A stretch of DNA of 64,000 bases from Batillaria attramentaria (Eukaryota; Mollusca; Gastropoda; Batillariidae), in NCBI GenBank assembly GCA_018292915.2, contig JACVVK020000195.1, positions 169,501 to 233,500 on the forward strand. Reading direction: 5' to 3'. Below the pieces are notes generated by a model. It made no database searches. It saw only the letters and a list, made by a program, of their open reading frames with translations, and was not told the DNA's origin. Of this stretch, positions 23,157 through 35,042 are shown in pieces. Position numbers and translations under genes: made by a program. Position 1 is the first letter of the stretch. Each line of letters opens with the position of its first letter.

Positions 23157-26100
23157 ATGGCACAGCAGCAGCAGTATGGCATGCAACCACAGTATGGCCA
23201 ACAGCCGCAGTATGGCATGCAACAGGGACCGCCCGGTGTTGTTGCAGGACAACCACAGCCCGGGCAACCGGGACAACAAAGTGAGTGGGACAAACTGGAA
23301 GTGTGTGTTGTTTTGACAGAAGAGGAACAAGAATAAAGGGTCGTTGGGGTAGCTGTGTGTAGAGCATACGTTTACATGGTTGTGGGTATGCAGGACAGGT
23401 TCGATGGGTGTGCAGGTTGGGTTTGTTAGGTGTGCAGTGTGTGCAGGATAGGTTCGATGGGTGTGCAAGTTGGGTTTGTTAGATGTGCAGTGTGTGTGTG
23501 TGTAAGGTGTGCAGGATAGGTTCTATGGGTGTGCAAGTTGGGTTTGTTAGATGTGCAGTATGTTTGTGTAAGGTGTGCAGGATAGGTTTGATGGGTGTGC
23601 AAGCTGGGTTTGTTAGATGTGCAGTGTGTGTGTGTAAGGTGTGCAGGATAGGTTCGATGGGTGTGCAAGCTGGGTTTGTTAGATGTGCAGTGTGTGTGTG
23701 TAAGGTGTGCAGGATAGGTTTGATGGGTGTGCAAGCTGGGTTTGTTAGATGTGCAGTGTGTGTGTGTAAGGTGTGCAGGATAGGTTCGATGGGTGTGCAA
23801 GCTGGTTTGTTAGATGTGCAGTGTGTGTTAAGGTGTGCAGGAAAGGTTTGATGGGTGTGCAAGCTGGGTTTGTTAGATGTGCAGTGTGTGTGTGTAAGGT
23901 GTGCAGGATAGGTTTGATGGGTGTGCAAGCTGGGTTTGTTAGATGTGCAGTGTGTGTTAAGGTGTGCAGGAAAGGTTTGATGGGTGTGCAAGCTGGGTTT
24001 GTTAGATGTGCAGTGTGTGTGTGTGTAAGGTGTGCAGGGTAGGTTTGTTGTGTGTGGAGAGTGGGTTTGTTGTGTATGGAGGGTGTGTTTGTTAGGTGTG
24101 GGGAGGGTGGCTTTGATGTGTGTGCGAGGTGGGTTGGTTGGGTGATGTGGAGGGTGGGTTTGATGGGTGTGCAAGTTGGGTTTGTTAGATGTGCAGGGCG
24201 TGTGTGTAAGGTGTGCAGGGTAGGTTTGTTGTGTGTGGAGAATGGGTTTGTCGGGTATGGAGGGTGTGTTTGTTAAGTGTGGAGGGTGGGTTTGATGTGT
24301 GTGCAAGGTGGGTTTATTGGGTGATGTGGAGGGTGGGTATGGAGGATGGATTTGATAGGTTTGCAGGATGGGTTTGATTGTGTGCAGGATGGGTTTGATT
24401 GTGTGCAGGATGGTTTGACTGTGTGCAGGATGGGTTTGATTGTGTGCAGGATGGGTTTGATTGTGTGCAGGATGGGTTTGATTGTGTGCAGGATGGGTTT
24501 GACTGTGTTGCAGGATGGGTTTGACTGTGTGCAGGATGGGTTTGACTGTGTGCAGGATGGGTTTGATTGTGTGCAGGATGGGTTTGATTGTGTGCAGGAT
24601 AGGTTTGATTGTGAGCAGGTTGGGTTTGATGGGTGTGTTTCAGTTTGCTGCGTGCAGAGGGTGAGTTTCTCACATGTGCATGACGGGTTTGATGGCTGGT
24701 GCAGCATGTGTGCAGGATGTGTTTGACGTGTGTGCAGTATGGGTTTGATGGCTGGTGCAGCATGTGTGCAGGATGTGTTTGACGTGTGTGCAGTATGGGT
24801 TTGATGGGTGTGTTTCAGTTTGCTGTGTGTGCAAGGTGGGTTGGTTTGGTGTGTAGGGTGAGTTTGTTAGGTTGTAGGGTGGGTTTGTTGGGTGTGTATG
24901 TTGGGTTTGTTGGGTGTGTATGTTGAGTGAGTTACGTTGTAGAGTGGGTATGTTAGGTATGCTGCATAGGTTTGATGTGTATGTAGGTTGCGTGTGTGGG
25001 GTGGTGTGTTGGGTGTGTTGGTGGGTGTGTAGGATAGTTTGTTGGGTGTGCAGGATATGTGACGACTGTTCAGACTTTTGGCTGTATATTTGCTGGGTGC
25101 ACATGGCAGATCTGCTTGTTTCCTAGACTCATCCGCTTCATTTCACAATCTGTTGATGGTGATCGAATGCCGTGAACACCGCAGTATTCCAAAGTCTTCA
25201 CAAACCGTCTTGTCTGGTGCCGTTGATAAATGTTGTTGGAAATTTATGATCATGGTGGAGGCATTCAGCACACAGTATCGCAAGTTCCAATCGAATATTT
25301 ATCAAGGTTTTGTGCGAACACTCGTGCTGCCATTGAGAGAACACTGTCAATAGAGGCATGTTGGGTTATCACTCTGGGGCAACAGAGAAGGCGACAGCTG
25401 GTTTGAGTGCAGAGCAGGAGGAGGGTGACATTACTGATAATATTCGTCTTGTGCGTCAGGTGGTGTGACGGCTGCCGGCGGAATGAACGTGGATACATGT
25501 GCACTTAGCGTTAGGGCAGTATTTATAGAAATGATGTGATTCCGCAGCAAGCAATTTTTTCCATTGCGCTACATCACTAAGTGTAACAGGAAAAACAATG
25601 ATGGTGGAAATAATTTGTGGAGATCCCTGTGTTTGATTGACATAAGTGGTGTGCATGGGATTGGGGGGGGGGGGGAGGGTCATTTGTTTATGTGTGTGTG
25701 TGTGTGTTTTGGTTGCTGACAGCTGTGTGTATGTGTGTGTATGACTATGAGTGTGTTTTGATTTGTGTTTGGGATGGGGGGTGGGGGGCTTATACTGGGC
25801 GCAAGTAACCGTTTTCCTTTTCTTGGCATACATGTATCACATGTATTTCCTTACATGTTTGATGAATAGTCTTTCTTTAATTCTGGTGGTGCTGAGGACG
25901 GAATATTCTGGACTACCTCTATGGCTTATTTTGTTAGCAGAAGACAAATCAGTTCTGGAAGACCATCGTTAAATAAGAGATGCAGCTCTCTACATTGTTG
26001 ACTGTGGTACATACACTATACATGTACTGTCTGGACAGTTTTGTGCCTACATGAATAGACTAAGCTATACGGTAAAAACCATCATTCCATGTCATGTACA

Positions 26101-28169
26101 ACTTCCCGTTAGTTCAAAATGACACGGTTATTCAGGTTTGCAAGGTTTCATTATACTGGTTATTCACGTTTACAAGGTTTCATTATACTGGTTATTCACG
26201 TTTACAAGGTTTCATTATACTGGTTATTCACGTTTACAAGGTTTCATTATACTCGTTATTCACGTTTACAAGGTTTCATTATACTGGTTATTCACGTTTA
26301 CAAGGTTTCATTATACTCGTTATTCACGTTTACAAGGTTTCATTATACTGGTTATTCACATTTACAAGGTTTCATTTTACTGGTTATTCACGTTTACAAG
26401 GTTTCATTATACTCGTTATTCACGTTTACAAGGTTTCATTATACTCGTTATTCACGTTTACAAGGTTTCATTATACTCGTTATTCACGTTTACAAGGTTT
26501 CATTATACTGGTTATTCACGTTTACAAGGTTTCATTATACTGGTTATTCACGTTTACAAGGTTTCATTTTACTGGTTATTCACGTTTACAAGCTTTCATT
26601 ACAGTGTTGTCTTCTTCACACGTATGCATTTCTTATGCAGGCCTTAATTCCTACTTCATGTAATGTCACTAGCGTTACTGCGTATGTATTCTGCGTATCT
26701 TTTATTTGAACATGTCACATTTTCAGTGGGATGGATGCAGCCGCCCCCTCCACCCCCAGGCTGCCCGCCTGGCATGGAGTACTTGTGTCATCTGGACCAG
26801 ATTCTGGTGAAGCAGGAAACGTCCATGATGGAAAGTAAGGTTAATTCATTGTCTGTCTGTCTGTCTGTACATCAGCCCTTTAAGTTTTTGCTCAGTTCAT
26901 TCGTTCTTTGAGTGAGTGTGTGTGTTTGTGCATTGGGGGATTTTGACAAAGGAGGGAGGCAGAGCTGAGGGGCATGTAAAAACAGTTAGGCATTGCTGGT
27001 AGCCTCGGACATGTCTCAGTAGTGTTCAGTTGCGGCGATGATAGTGTTTAAAGCATCTATATACGGAACGGCACTGAGATGAAAAACTACCACTTTCAAA
27101 GTTCTATCCAAGGCTGTTTGCCAGATAGAACTAGAAGGATGTTTCATTTGGCCATTGTGACTGTTTTGACTTTGTGGCTTCTAGTATTAGAGAAATTATA
27201 TGATGACTTTCTTTGAGGATACGGTATATTCCTGAACAAACTTGGGCTTGACAAAGCTTTTAAAAATACCAACCAGTCAGCCCTGTCTAGCTGGTCCTCA
27301 GTCCGCAGCCAAATATCATCTGGGCCCGCATGTAAAAGGTGAGGTTAGGGATTTTAGCCCCGGGTTAAAGTCTAACCTCGAACTAAACTCGCTCAAGGGT
27401 TAAATTTTCTGGGGTTTTTTTGTTTGACCAGGAAGCGGGTCCATTCCACCATGGTGCCTAAGCCGTTAGAGAAGGATTTTTTTCTACCTTTCTTCGCTTC
27501 CTTTTTTAAAATTTAATTTTGTTTTGGGGTTTCTTTTCGCCTAGTCTGGGTTAGGCCCATAGCCGTTGGTTAAATTAACCTCGAGTTTTACATGCGGGCC
27601 CAGGTCAGTACGCGGTACACCTCTAGAACAACTTTTACGCCGGCCGGAGTCACCAAAATGGTCTCAGATGCTACACTTTAACCCAAGTGTCTGATTCTGA
27701 TTGTTCTGATTAATGAAATGCTTTCCACAGTGTTGTGTGTATGCCTGTTACACATACTGTGCCTTGTTTTCAGTCAAGTGTGTTATCACTGCCATGGTTT
27801 CGGTCGCTACTCCAGCTGTGTGTAAATCAAACCTCTTATGTTTGCAGTCCTGACTGGGTGGGAAGTGAAAAACAAATTCAAATTGCTCAACAGCGTTGGC
27901 CAACAGGTCTACTACGCCATGGAAGGTAAGTGATAAGAACCAACCTGGTCTGAAAAAGGAGTGTATGTTAGAATATATACGTCAGAGGGTTTTTTGGGGT
28001 TTTTTTTTTTTGTTTTGAAGTCTCGATAACCCAGATTAGCGATGTCAAAACACCTGATAAGAAACCAGGAAGACGGGGTTAGAGAAGTGCGGCCTATAGA
28101 TTGGTAGAGCTGCAGATCTATATACACTGTATAGGTAATTAGGTATAGATAGGTCAGTAGGTAGGTATA

Positions 28170-28215
<46 letters not shown>

Positions 28216-29085
28216 TGTGTGCGTTGTGTGTGTGTGTGTGTGTGTGTGCTGTAATGATAATAGTGGTAGTGGGTATTATACAGGCGCTTCACGCAATTTC
28301 TTGCCCTAAAGTGCCGCAAACTCAACCCAACACACATGCTCTAGGGAATCGCACGCATTCTCTCACACATAAAACATCAGCACATTACAATCATGTCGTG
28401 CACATGGTCACTTCAGATATTCACAGTTTCAGGGTCAGCTCAGCTAATCATGGATTTGGAATTTAGAATTTCATTTATTTCTTAATTTTTGTGTGCTGGC
28501 AATATCCAAAGCAGAGGGCCGAGGGAGGAAACCAGGCAGACTGTCAGGCTTGCGGCATATTGTTTTCACGTCTACAAGCACAAATTTTTAGTACTGGCAG
28601 ATTTGGATCCTTGCATGGAAGATATTGTGAAATGTTTGTATGACTAGATTTTGAGAATACCGGTAGATCATGTTCACTCACTCTATCTCCTTCCCCTGAG
28701 GTAATCTCAAAATAGAGTGACGCAGAAATTTCGTAATGGCATCAACAGCCCATAGCTGGTGAGTCATGGTGCCCAGTACTTGTACACCTAACAAGCAACA
28801 AAAGGCAAGTAGTAGAGGGAATGGAAACACAGGTACATGTACTTGTAGCTGTACTACAGTGTTGGCACTCCCTTCTGTCCTACTGTTTACTTTACCGGCC
28901 AGCCCCAGGAGGACTGCAAATGTCACCAGGCATTGACCCATGACGGGCACAATTGGGGTGAGAGAGGGTATATCACACCTGGGGTGTAGTGTGTTCAGTA
29001 CTGCACCCAGGTACATTCTCTGGAGCTGGTCTTAAACACAAGCTTAATGCAACCCCCCCCCCCTCCCCCCCCAACACACACATGT

Positions 29086-29141
<56 letters not shown>

Positions 29142-29152
29142 TCACACAAATG

Positions 29153-29188
<36 letters not shown>

Positions 29189-29203
29189 TGCGCTCACACA
29201 CAT

Positions 29204-29252
<49 letters not shown>

Positions 29253-30068
29253 GCAAATCTAAATATAGATACCTGGATAGCAGAGCTCTTCCTTCACCCC
29301 ACATAATTGTAATCTTTTTATGTCCGGTGTAAGAAAGAATGTGTGTTTTAGAATCAGTTTGGAATGCCAGTTATGCTGATAACAACAATTCACGGCTTCA
29401 TATCAGTGGGATATAGGACAAATTTCCTATCTGTCCTCAAAATTATGTCATGAATATTATCCGCTGTGACACAAAAGTGATTGGACATAATGTCCGCCGT
29501 GGTGAGGAAGTAATAAAAAAAAATCAGATGTTTCAAAAGTAAACTGATGTAACAGTAAGACCAATGTCTGATACAGATTCAAATCCCTGTTATGTCCTGT
29601 GGAAGGTTTCATCTGCACTCATCCAGTGCACAGCGATACAGACTCTGGTATTTGATTGTGCTCTTCCCCATGAGTGACCTCTCTCTGTCCCTGGAGGGGT
29701 TTTAGCTGTCCCCGACTCAAATTACACATCACATTCACCTACACAGATTCTCTGGTTTACACTTCTCGGCTATGTCCAGGCCCTGGAGACTCCACGCGAA
29801 GTGGGTCAGCATAGATTAGGCCCGACGGAGCGCCTCATTAAGTAAACACACCTAGGGCAATCCATGAAACATTGATGTAAACTTCGACACATGTCCACCA
29901 AATGCCAGCGTGACTGTGGGAACAGCCCCGGGACTGCCACGTGTGGATCTATATAATTATATGTGTGTCCATACTGTATTTGCTGTAGCCAGCGTACAGA
30001 TGTTCATGTACAGTTGGAAATCATATACACCATCATAAATGTATCATGCACTCAGGGTAGTCTTACGT

Positions 30069-30117
<49 letters not shown>

Positions 30118-31143
30118 CGCTTGTGCGCACACGTTTGTGTTTGTTGTTGTTGCTGTGTTTTGCTTTGGGAAGGGGGAGGAGGTTGGGATGTAAAAATTCT
30201 TGTGCCTTCACTAAACAGATTAATTCAAAGGATAAAAAAGTATACCTGTTCCTGGTACTTTTCCAGGGCCTGTATGTAAAAGTCAAAGTTAATTTAACCC
30301 ACGGCTACGGGCTTAACCCAGACTAGGACAAAAGAAACCCAAAAGCAAAATTAAATATATAAAAAAAAAAAGCGAAGAAAGGAAGAAAAACTCCTTCTAT
30401 AACAGCTTAGGCACCTTGCTGGAATGGGTCTGCTTCTTGATTTAAAACAAAACAAAACAAAACAAAAAAAACCCAGAAAATTTAACCCTAGTGCTAGTTT
30501 AGTTCGAGGTTAGACTCTAAGCCAGGGCTAAAATCCCTCACCTCGACTATTACATACGGGCCCAGGGGATGTAATGGGACAGAAGGCAGTGCATGAAGAA
30601 CCTCAGTGGGGGAGGAGGGTGTAAAAGATGATATTTGGAGTGGAGAGTGATGATGATCATGGAAGAAACGCTTGAATCAATGAGACTGACAGTGCATGAA
30701 ATATATGAGTAATGATAAGGAATTTTTGATGGATAAAATGGGCATGGGAAAAAAGTTGTGTTTTGTAAACAGTAAATATATGTTAGGCTCATGGTTTGTT
30801 GTTGTTTGTTTGTTTGTTTGTTTGTTTGTTGTTGGTTTTGTTTTTTTTTTTTTGGGGGGGGGGGTATTGCTGTTTTATTTATGTTTTAATAATGTTATTG
30901 GTCAGTAAAAAAAAAAGGTAAAAACAGCAGTAATAAAACATGAAATCTCTCACTTTACTCTTGAGAGAGGGGGAGAGAGACTGATGTAGTTTCTCTCTTG
31001 CTTTTTAATGGGAGATAATGAGAACATTATTTTTCTAATTTGTTTCCAATCAACAGAATCTGAAACCTGCATGCGTATCTGCTGTGGACCACAGCGAGGT
31101 TTTGTTTACCACATCACTGACAATATGCAGCAGGTATGGTGGC

Positions 31144-31214
<71 letters not shown>

Positions 31215-34200
31215 GAGAAAGAGAGAGAGAGAGAGAAAATAAATGAGTGAAGGACACTTTATTTCTAAGGATACAAGATTAGATGCGCAGACCTTTTAAA
31301 ATCTTGCCTTTGCTAAGGCACTAACCAACTAAACTATTACAAGAAATTGAGAAAGATCAATGGAAAACAGACTGTGTCTGAGAGGGGAGGGGGTGGGGGG
31401 GGGGGGGCTGAGCTTCTGCAACTGATCTTTGCAGTTCTCACAGGAGAGTCATAAGCCGTACATATTACATGTACATTGTAGCAGCCATGATTGTGCACTT
31501 TCATGTTCCCGTTCAAACAGGAAATTTTCCGCATACGCCGCGAGTTCCAGTGTTGCAAGGGATGCAACTGCTGCCCATGTGAATCATGTTACTACTTCGC
31601 TTCAGTCGAGGATCGCAACGGCACTGTCCTTGGTCATGTCAGCAATTTGTAAGTTGGTAGTATACAGTCACTTAATCAGCCAACAAGTCAGTCATTGAAT
31701 CGGGCAAATAACTGCTCTGATTGCTACTACATGGGAAAAGAGTTCAAACTGTGAAAAGAACAAGAAAACCAGAAGTCATGTAGGTGTCAGTTACACCAGC
31801 AGATACCTGTACATGTAATACAAATTCAGTGTGATGCTTCCTCTCTTGTTAGCTTCTGGGTTTCATACTACAGGTGTTCACAACATGTAACAAATTGTAT
31901 TGAAAGGACAGCAAAGCATAGGAATTTCTTTTCTGTAAATGTAAGAGAGTTGATTCACTTCTTTTTTTTTTTTTTAAACAGAATTGGTGTATCCCTGTTT
32001 CAGAACCATTTTAATTTTAATTTCATCTGCACTTAGTGTGTCAAGTTCCCCTTTTTACCTCGATGGGAACTGGAGTCAACTTATGCGTTTGTCACATAAC
32101 TGCTTTACTGCAGTGTATGCGCTGTGTTGGTCAGTGGTTTAATGGTAGTGTCTCCTGCCAGCAATACGAGAGGTTGAATTTGAATCTCACTTGGGGCAAA
32201 AAACTGTTCAGCTGAAGCATGTGGCACGGTTCATTCGGACCAATCATTGGGGGTTCTTTCTGGGTACTCCAGCTCTTTGCCCATCTGCTTTGGGAAATTT
32301 CATCCCGCAAATTTCAAAACGAATGCAGTTGTAACATAAATAGCTCAACCGACCACTTGCACCATGTGATGTTAATATTAATCTGTTTCGGTTTGGTGTG
32401 TGAGAGAATGTTAGTTATCTAGGGCGTAATGCCGCGCTAGCAACAAAGACTAATTCGCGGCTGAGTAAAAGTTTGCCTCTACCAGGTCGTTAAAAGGGTA
32501 TAAAGCTATTCCGTAAAACAAGATGTATATAAATATAAAAACTGTCAGGTCCAAATGAGATAAACATGTTCATCAAAAATCTCGAAGCTATGTAGATCAA
32601 AGAAAGTCCATATTGCATGAGAGACTAGAGAATGTATGTGATTCACTTGTGTGCGCGTGTTGTGTTCAGCATGTGGCACTTTGAGTCAAAAACTGGGATA
32701 AAGTGCATATATATTCATGTGATTATTATTATTGTTAAATAATAAATATGTGTTAGCCTGTCATGATACCCACCCATGTGATACTGATGTTTCCAGGACG
32801 TGGTGCTGTAAGCCTTTGTTTGGAATTTGGGATCCGCAGCAGAACTTGATTGCTGAGGTGCGAGGTCCATGCTGCCCGTGCCAGAACGTCTGCTGCACCA
32901 ATGACATTGAGATGCCGGTAGGTATACACGTATTTCTCTCTCTCTCTGCAGTATGTCAGAATCTGACTCCATTCTCATACTTGTAACAAGATAATTGCAG
33001 TTTATTGCAACAAGGGCCACTTACCTTGGAATATTTTCCTTGAGCAATAGACCATAGACTATATTCTTAAAGAAACAGAAGCAAAACTGACTGCAAGTGG
33101 GTTTGAACCCTGAAGTTTTCAAATGCAAAAATGTTCCAAACCTGAACATTGCTACTTGCGGGAAATCAAGGCATGGTCGTCTTTGGCATCGCTATTCGGC
33201 TGATTGCACTAGAAGCAAGAAAAAAAGAAAAATATGATCAGAATGAAGGCACAATGCTCAAACGTTGACGTGTGAAAATGTGTCTTGTAAGATAAGTGGG
33301 TCATAGTTTTATTTTTTGGTGCTTCTAGTAATAGATTCTTAACTCTGAACTGAGTGTGTGTACATGCGCGGGTGGGTGGACAGTCATGATGTTCGGCATA
33401 CGTGGCCAAGCATGAAACAGGTAAATCATTGTATCTGATGTGCTTTCCAAAGAGTGAGTCAGATGAATGTGAACTTACATTGTATGTCATTCTTCCAGAT
33501 CTTCGACATGAAGACCAACTCGGAGATGGGCAAGATCAGCAAACAGTGGCCAGGACTGCTGAAAGAGATGTTTACGGACTCGGACAATTTCAGGGTTACT
33601 TGTGAGTATACGTAGATTGTGTACAGCGCCCGTTTTTGTATCCGTGTCCTAACCTCCAGATCGCTAGGAGCCACTTCAAGCCACTATTATGCAATCTGCA
33701 GAGGTTCTGGGTCTAGCAGGAAGGCCCATGCCTTGTGTAATAGTGGCTTAAAGTGGTTCCTACCGGTGTGCAGTGGTTTGTTCTTTTTAACCAGTCTTAT
33801 CATATAGTGGACAGGGGTGGTCAGGCTTGGCTCATAAAGATATATAGGTGTCCTGACCTGTTTATGCTGAAGCCACCAGTCCTGCCGAAGTTCCCCCTTA
33901 GTTTTGCTTGTGTGTTTTAAATGAGAGCATTACATATACTAGAGACTGAGTCAGTGTCTTACCAATAATGCATAGTGTGACATCTTTGGGTTCCTCGGGG
34001 TGTTAGTTTTTGGATTATTTTCATTTTGATTTTTCAAACTGTTTTTCAGTGAACTTGATTGTGTTGAACCTGAATTGTCTTTGCACAGAACGCTGTTCAT
34101 CAGTTCTGCTGTCAGATGTAAAAGGATATAAGTGTTTATTAAATCCAGGATGCTCAGACCTTTTTTTTTCTTTTAAGCCAAATACAGTAACACTAGGATT

Positions 34201-34247
34201 GTTTGCAGCTCTCCTCTATAATCCCCCCCTCCCTCCCATTACACACA

Positions 34248-34289
<42 letters not shown>

Positions 34290-34402
34290 ACCATCCCACC
34301 ATATGCCTCTCTTCCCCTTTCAAAACACTAGGGAATGTAAACTTGGATGAGTTCCGAATGTAGCTCTCTGCATCTCTCCTTTTCCTCTGTTCTCACTCAA
34401 AG

Positions 34403-34462
<60 letters not shown>

Positions 34463-34915
34463 CAGTTCCTGTTGAATCGGATGTCAGGATCAAGGCTTTG
34501 ATGATTGGCGCTGTGTTTGTCATCGTAAGTCCATCATCTCTCTCTCTCTGTCTTTTTTTGAAAAATATTTTACTGCATAACTCTGTGTGTGTGTGTGTAT
34601 GTGTGTGCGTGTGCACGCGCACGCGTGTGTGTGTAAGAATTTTGTGTCATTTTCGTGTTTGTCTACTTGGTTGGTAGGGTTTTTTTTTTTCATTTAAGGT
34701 TTTTTGTTTACATATTTAGCATGTTAATTTGCACTGTGTGCTGCAGAGAGTTTGACTTAATTTTAAAACTGTTCTTTCCTTCTCTTTTTGCATACTGTAC
34801 TAATTTAATGGCTTCACATCATCACACTTTATATATGTATAAAATCACATTTAATTTAGAATAGTACAAAAGACATATTTTGTTGCCGTCATTTTCTTTT
34901 TGTGTGGTTTTCACG

Positions 34916-34946
<31 letters not shown>

Positions 34947-35042
34947 GTTTCACATGCACCCAAGGGTGACCTGATTAAACTAACTTGAACTTTTGTTCAT
35001 TAGGACATGATGCTGTATGAGCAGAAGCAGAACAACCAGTAA
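23157..35042 (+). CDS. Phospholipid scramblase (PLSCR family), complete nine-exon gene, paralogue A
   Basis: Membrane protein predicted to move phospholipids between bilayer leaflets in response to Ca2+. Coding exons: 23157-23280, 26727-26834, 27848-27925, 31057-31133, 31521-31648, 32797-32917, 33499-33601, 34466-34524 and 35004-35042. All junctions are GT-AG and the phases agree, giving 278 aa. The N-terminus (1-41) is Gln/Pro/Gly-rich. A proline run then leads into the family signature [10 protein letters not shown]. Two cysteine clusters (about 140-152 and 197-205) match the position of the palmitoylated cysteines of human PLSCR1. The segment from D239 to E250 (DSDNF then FP) matches the Ca2+-binding loop, with Glu for Asp at its last position. 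Residues about 255-267 (IKALMIGAVFVID) match the C-terminal membrane helix. Length is slightly below PLSCR1 (318 aa). The start is the first ATG before the Gln-rich exon. The stop is TAA at 35040. A second, partial paralogue lies 23 kb downstream. Confidence 0.93.
23385..24040 (+). repeat. 66-bp minisatellite in scramblase A intron 1
   Basis: Units have cores GTGTGCAGGATAGGTT, GATGGGTGTGCAAGCTGGGT and TTGTTAGATGTGCAGTGTG, about nine copies at a 66-bp spacing (for example 23511, 23577, 23643). Because 66 is a multiple of three, both strands carry spurious long ORFs. Confidence 0.92.
24041..24345 (+). repeat. Diverged GT-rich repeats between the two minisatellites
   Basis: Irregular units related to the 66-bp array (GTGTGGAG, GGGTTTGTTGTG). 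Confidence 0.7.
24346..24625 (+). repeat. 21-bp minisatellite in scramblase A intron 1
   Basis: About twelve copies of a unit reading GCAGGATGGGTTTGATTGTG plus T, with T/C variants. Confidence 0.92.
24626..25070 (+). repeat. Irregular TG/GGTTTG repeats, tail of the minisatellite region
   Basis: Includes a ~60-bp direct duplication (GATGGCTGGTGCAGCATGTG twice, at about 24690 and 24749). Confidence 0.75.
25071..26132. other. Intron 1 of scramblase A, mostly unique
   Basis: No exon-like ORF with a homologue. A G-run lies at 25662 and short (TG)n at 25690-25740. Confidence 0.5.
26133..26600 (+). repeat. 32-bp minisatellite just upstream of scramblase A exon 2
   Basis: About 14 copies of a unit with cores ACAAGGTTTCATTATACT and GGTTATTCACGTTT, interspersed with variants (ACTGG/ACTCG, ATTATAC/ATTTTAC). 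The period is not a multiple of three, so all three frames stay open. Confidence 0.95.
27321..27602 (+). mobile_element. MITE copy in scramblase A intron 2
   Basis: Terminal inverted repeats: GGGCCCGCATGTAAAA at the left and TTTTACATGCGGGCCC at the right, about 282 bp. A reverse-orientation copy lies at 30264-30566. Confidence 0.85.
28170..28248. repeat. (GT)n microsatellite, intron 3
   Basis: Near-pure GT, interrupted once by GG and once by GCG. Confidence 0.95.
28255..28550 (-). mobile_element. Fragment of SINE family 2 (intron 3)
   Basis: Shares GCCGCAAACTCAACCCAACA, ATCGCACGCATTCTCTCACA and the GGGAGGAAACCAGGCAGA block with the better copy at 38985-39150. Confidence 0.6.
29082..29250. 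repeat. Compound (CA)n microsatellite with duplicated internal block
   Basis: (CA)n blocks are separated by two copies of ACGTGCGCTCACACA followed by ATGCACACA. Confidence 0.95.
30074..30116. repeat. (GT)n microsatellite, intron 3
   Basis: About 21 GT units. Confidence 0.95.
30264..30566 (-). mobile_element. MITE copy in scramblase A intron 3, inverted relative to the intron 2 copy
   Basis: Ends CCAGGGCCTGTATGTAAAAG and TTACATACGGGCCCAGG. The interior is the reverse complement of 27321-27602 with an A-rich expansion. Confidence 0.85.
31145..31208. repeat. (GT)32 immediately after the exon 4 donor
   Basis: The run begins 11 nt after the GTATGG donor at 31134. Confidence 0.95.
32126..32340 (+). 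mobile_element. tRNA-Gly-like SINE (family 2), intron 5
   Basis: The head has an A-box-like TGGTTTAATGGTAGTG, a GCC anticodon-like CTGCCAG and a B-box-like TTTGAATCTC. The body has GGCACGGTTCATTCGGACCA and GGGTTCTTTCTGGGTACTCC, shared with 38985-39150. Confidence 0.75.
32410..32590 (-). mobile_element. 3' end of a non-LTR element (same 3' UTR family as 50285-50460)
   Basis: Contains GCTAGCAACAAAGACTAATT and CGCGGCTGAG and ends towards GTTAGTTATCTAGGGC. The same block closes the RNase H-bearing LINE at 50285 and recurs at 38005-38080. Confidence 0.7.
33640..33830. repeat. Dispersed repeat copy, intron 7
   Basis: Shares GCCACTTCAAGCCACTATTA, ACCGGTGTGCAGTGG and CTTATCATATAGTGGACAGG with an inverted copy at 22470-22610; a distant relative is at 2930-3020. 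Internal self-complementarity suggests a small inverted-repeat element. Confidence 0.6.
34405..34460. repeat. (GT)28 forming the region upstream of the exon 8 acceptor
   Basis: The run ends directly in TTCAG (34461-34465), so it replaces the normal polypyrimidine tract of the intron. Confidence 0.95.

Noticed and set aside
23426..24763. Several long ORFs on both strands, Cys/Gly/Val-rich on + and His/Thr/Pro-rich on -
   Set aside because: They follow from the 66-bp and 21-bp repeat periods, both multiples of three; no start context or homology.
26094..26709. Three overlapping long ORFs (169-196 codons)
   Set aside because: They are translations of the 32-bp minisatellite in three frames, inside an intron.
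28678..29016. 112-codon - strand ORF
   Set aside because: Lies within a scramblase A intron on the opposite strand, with no recognisable domain or splice signals.
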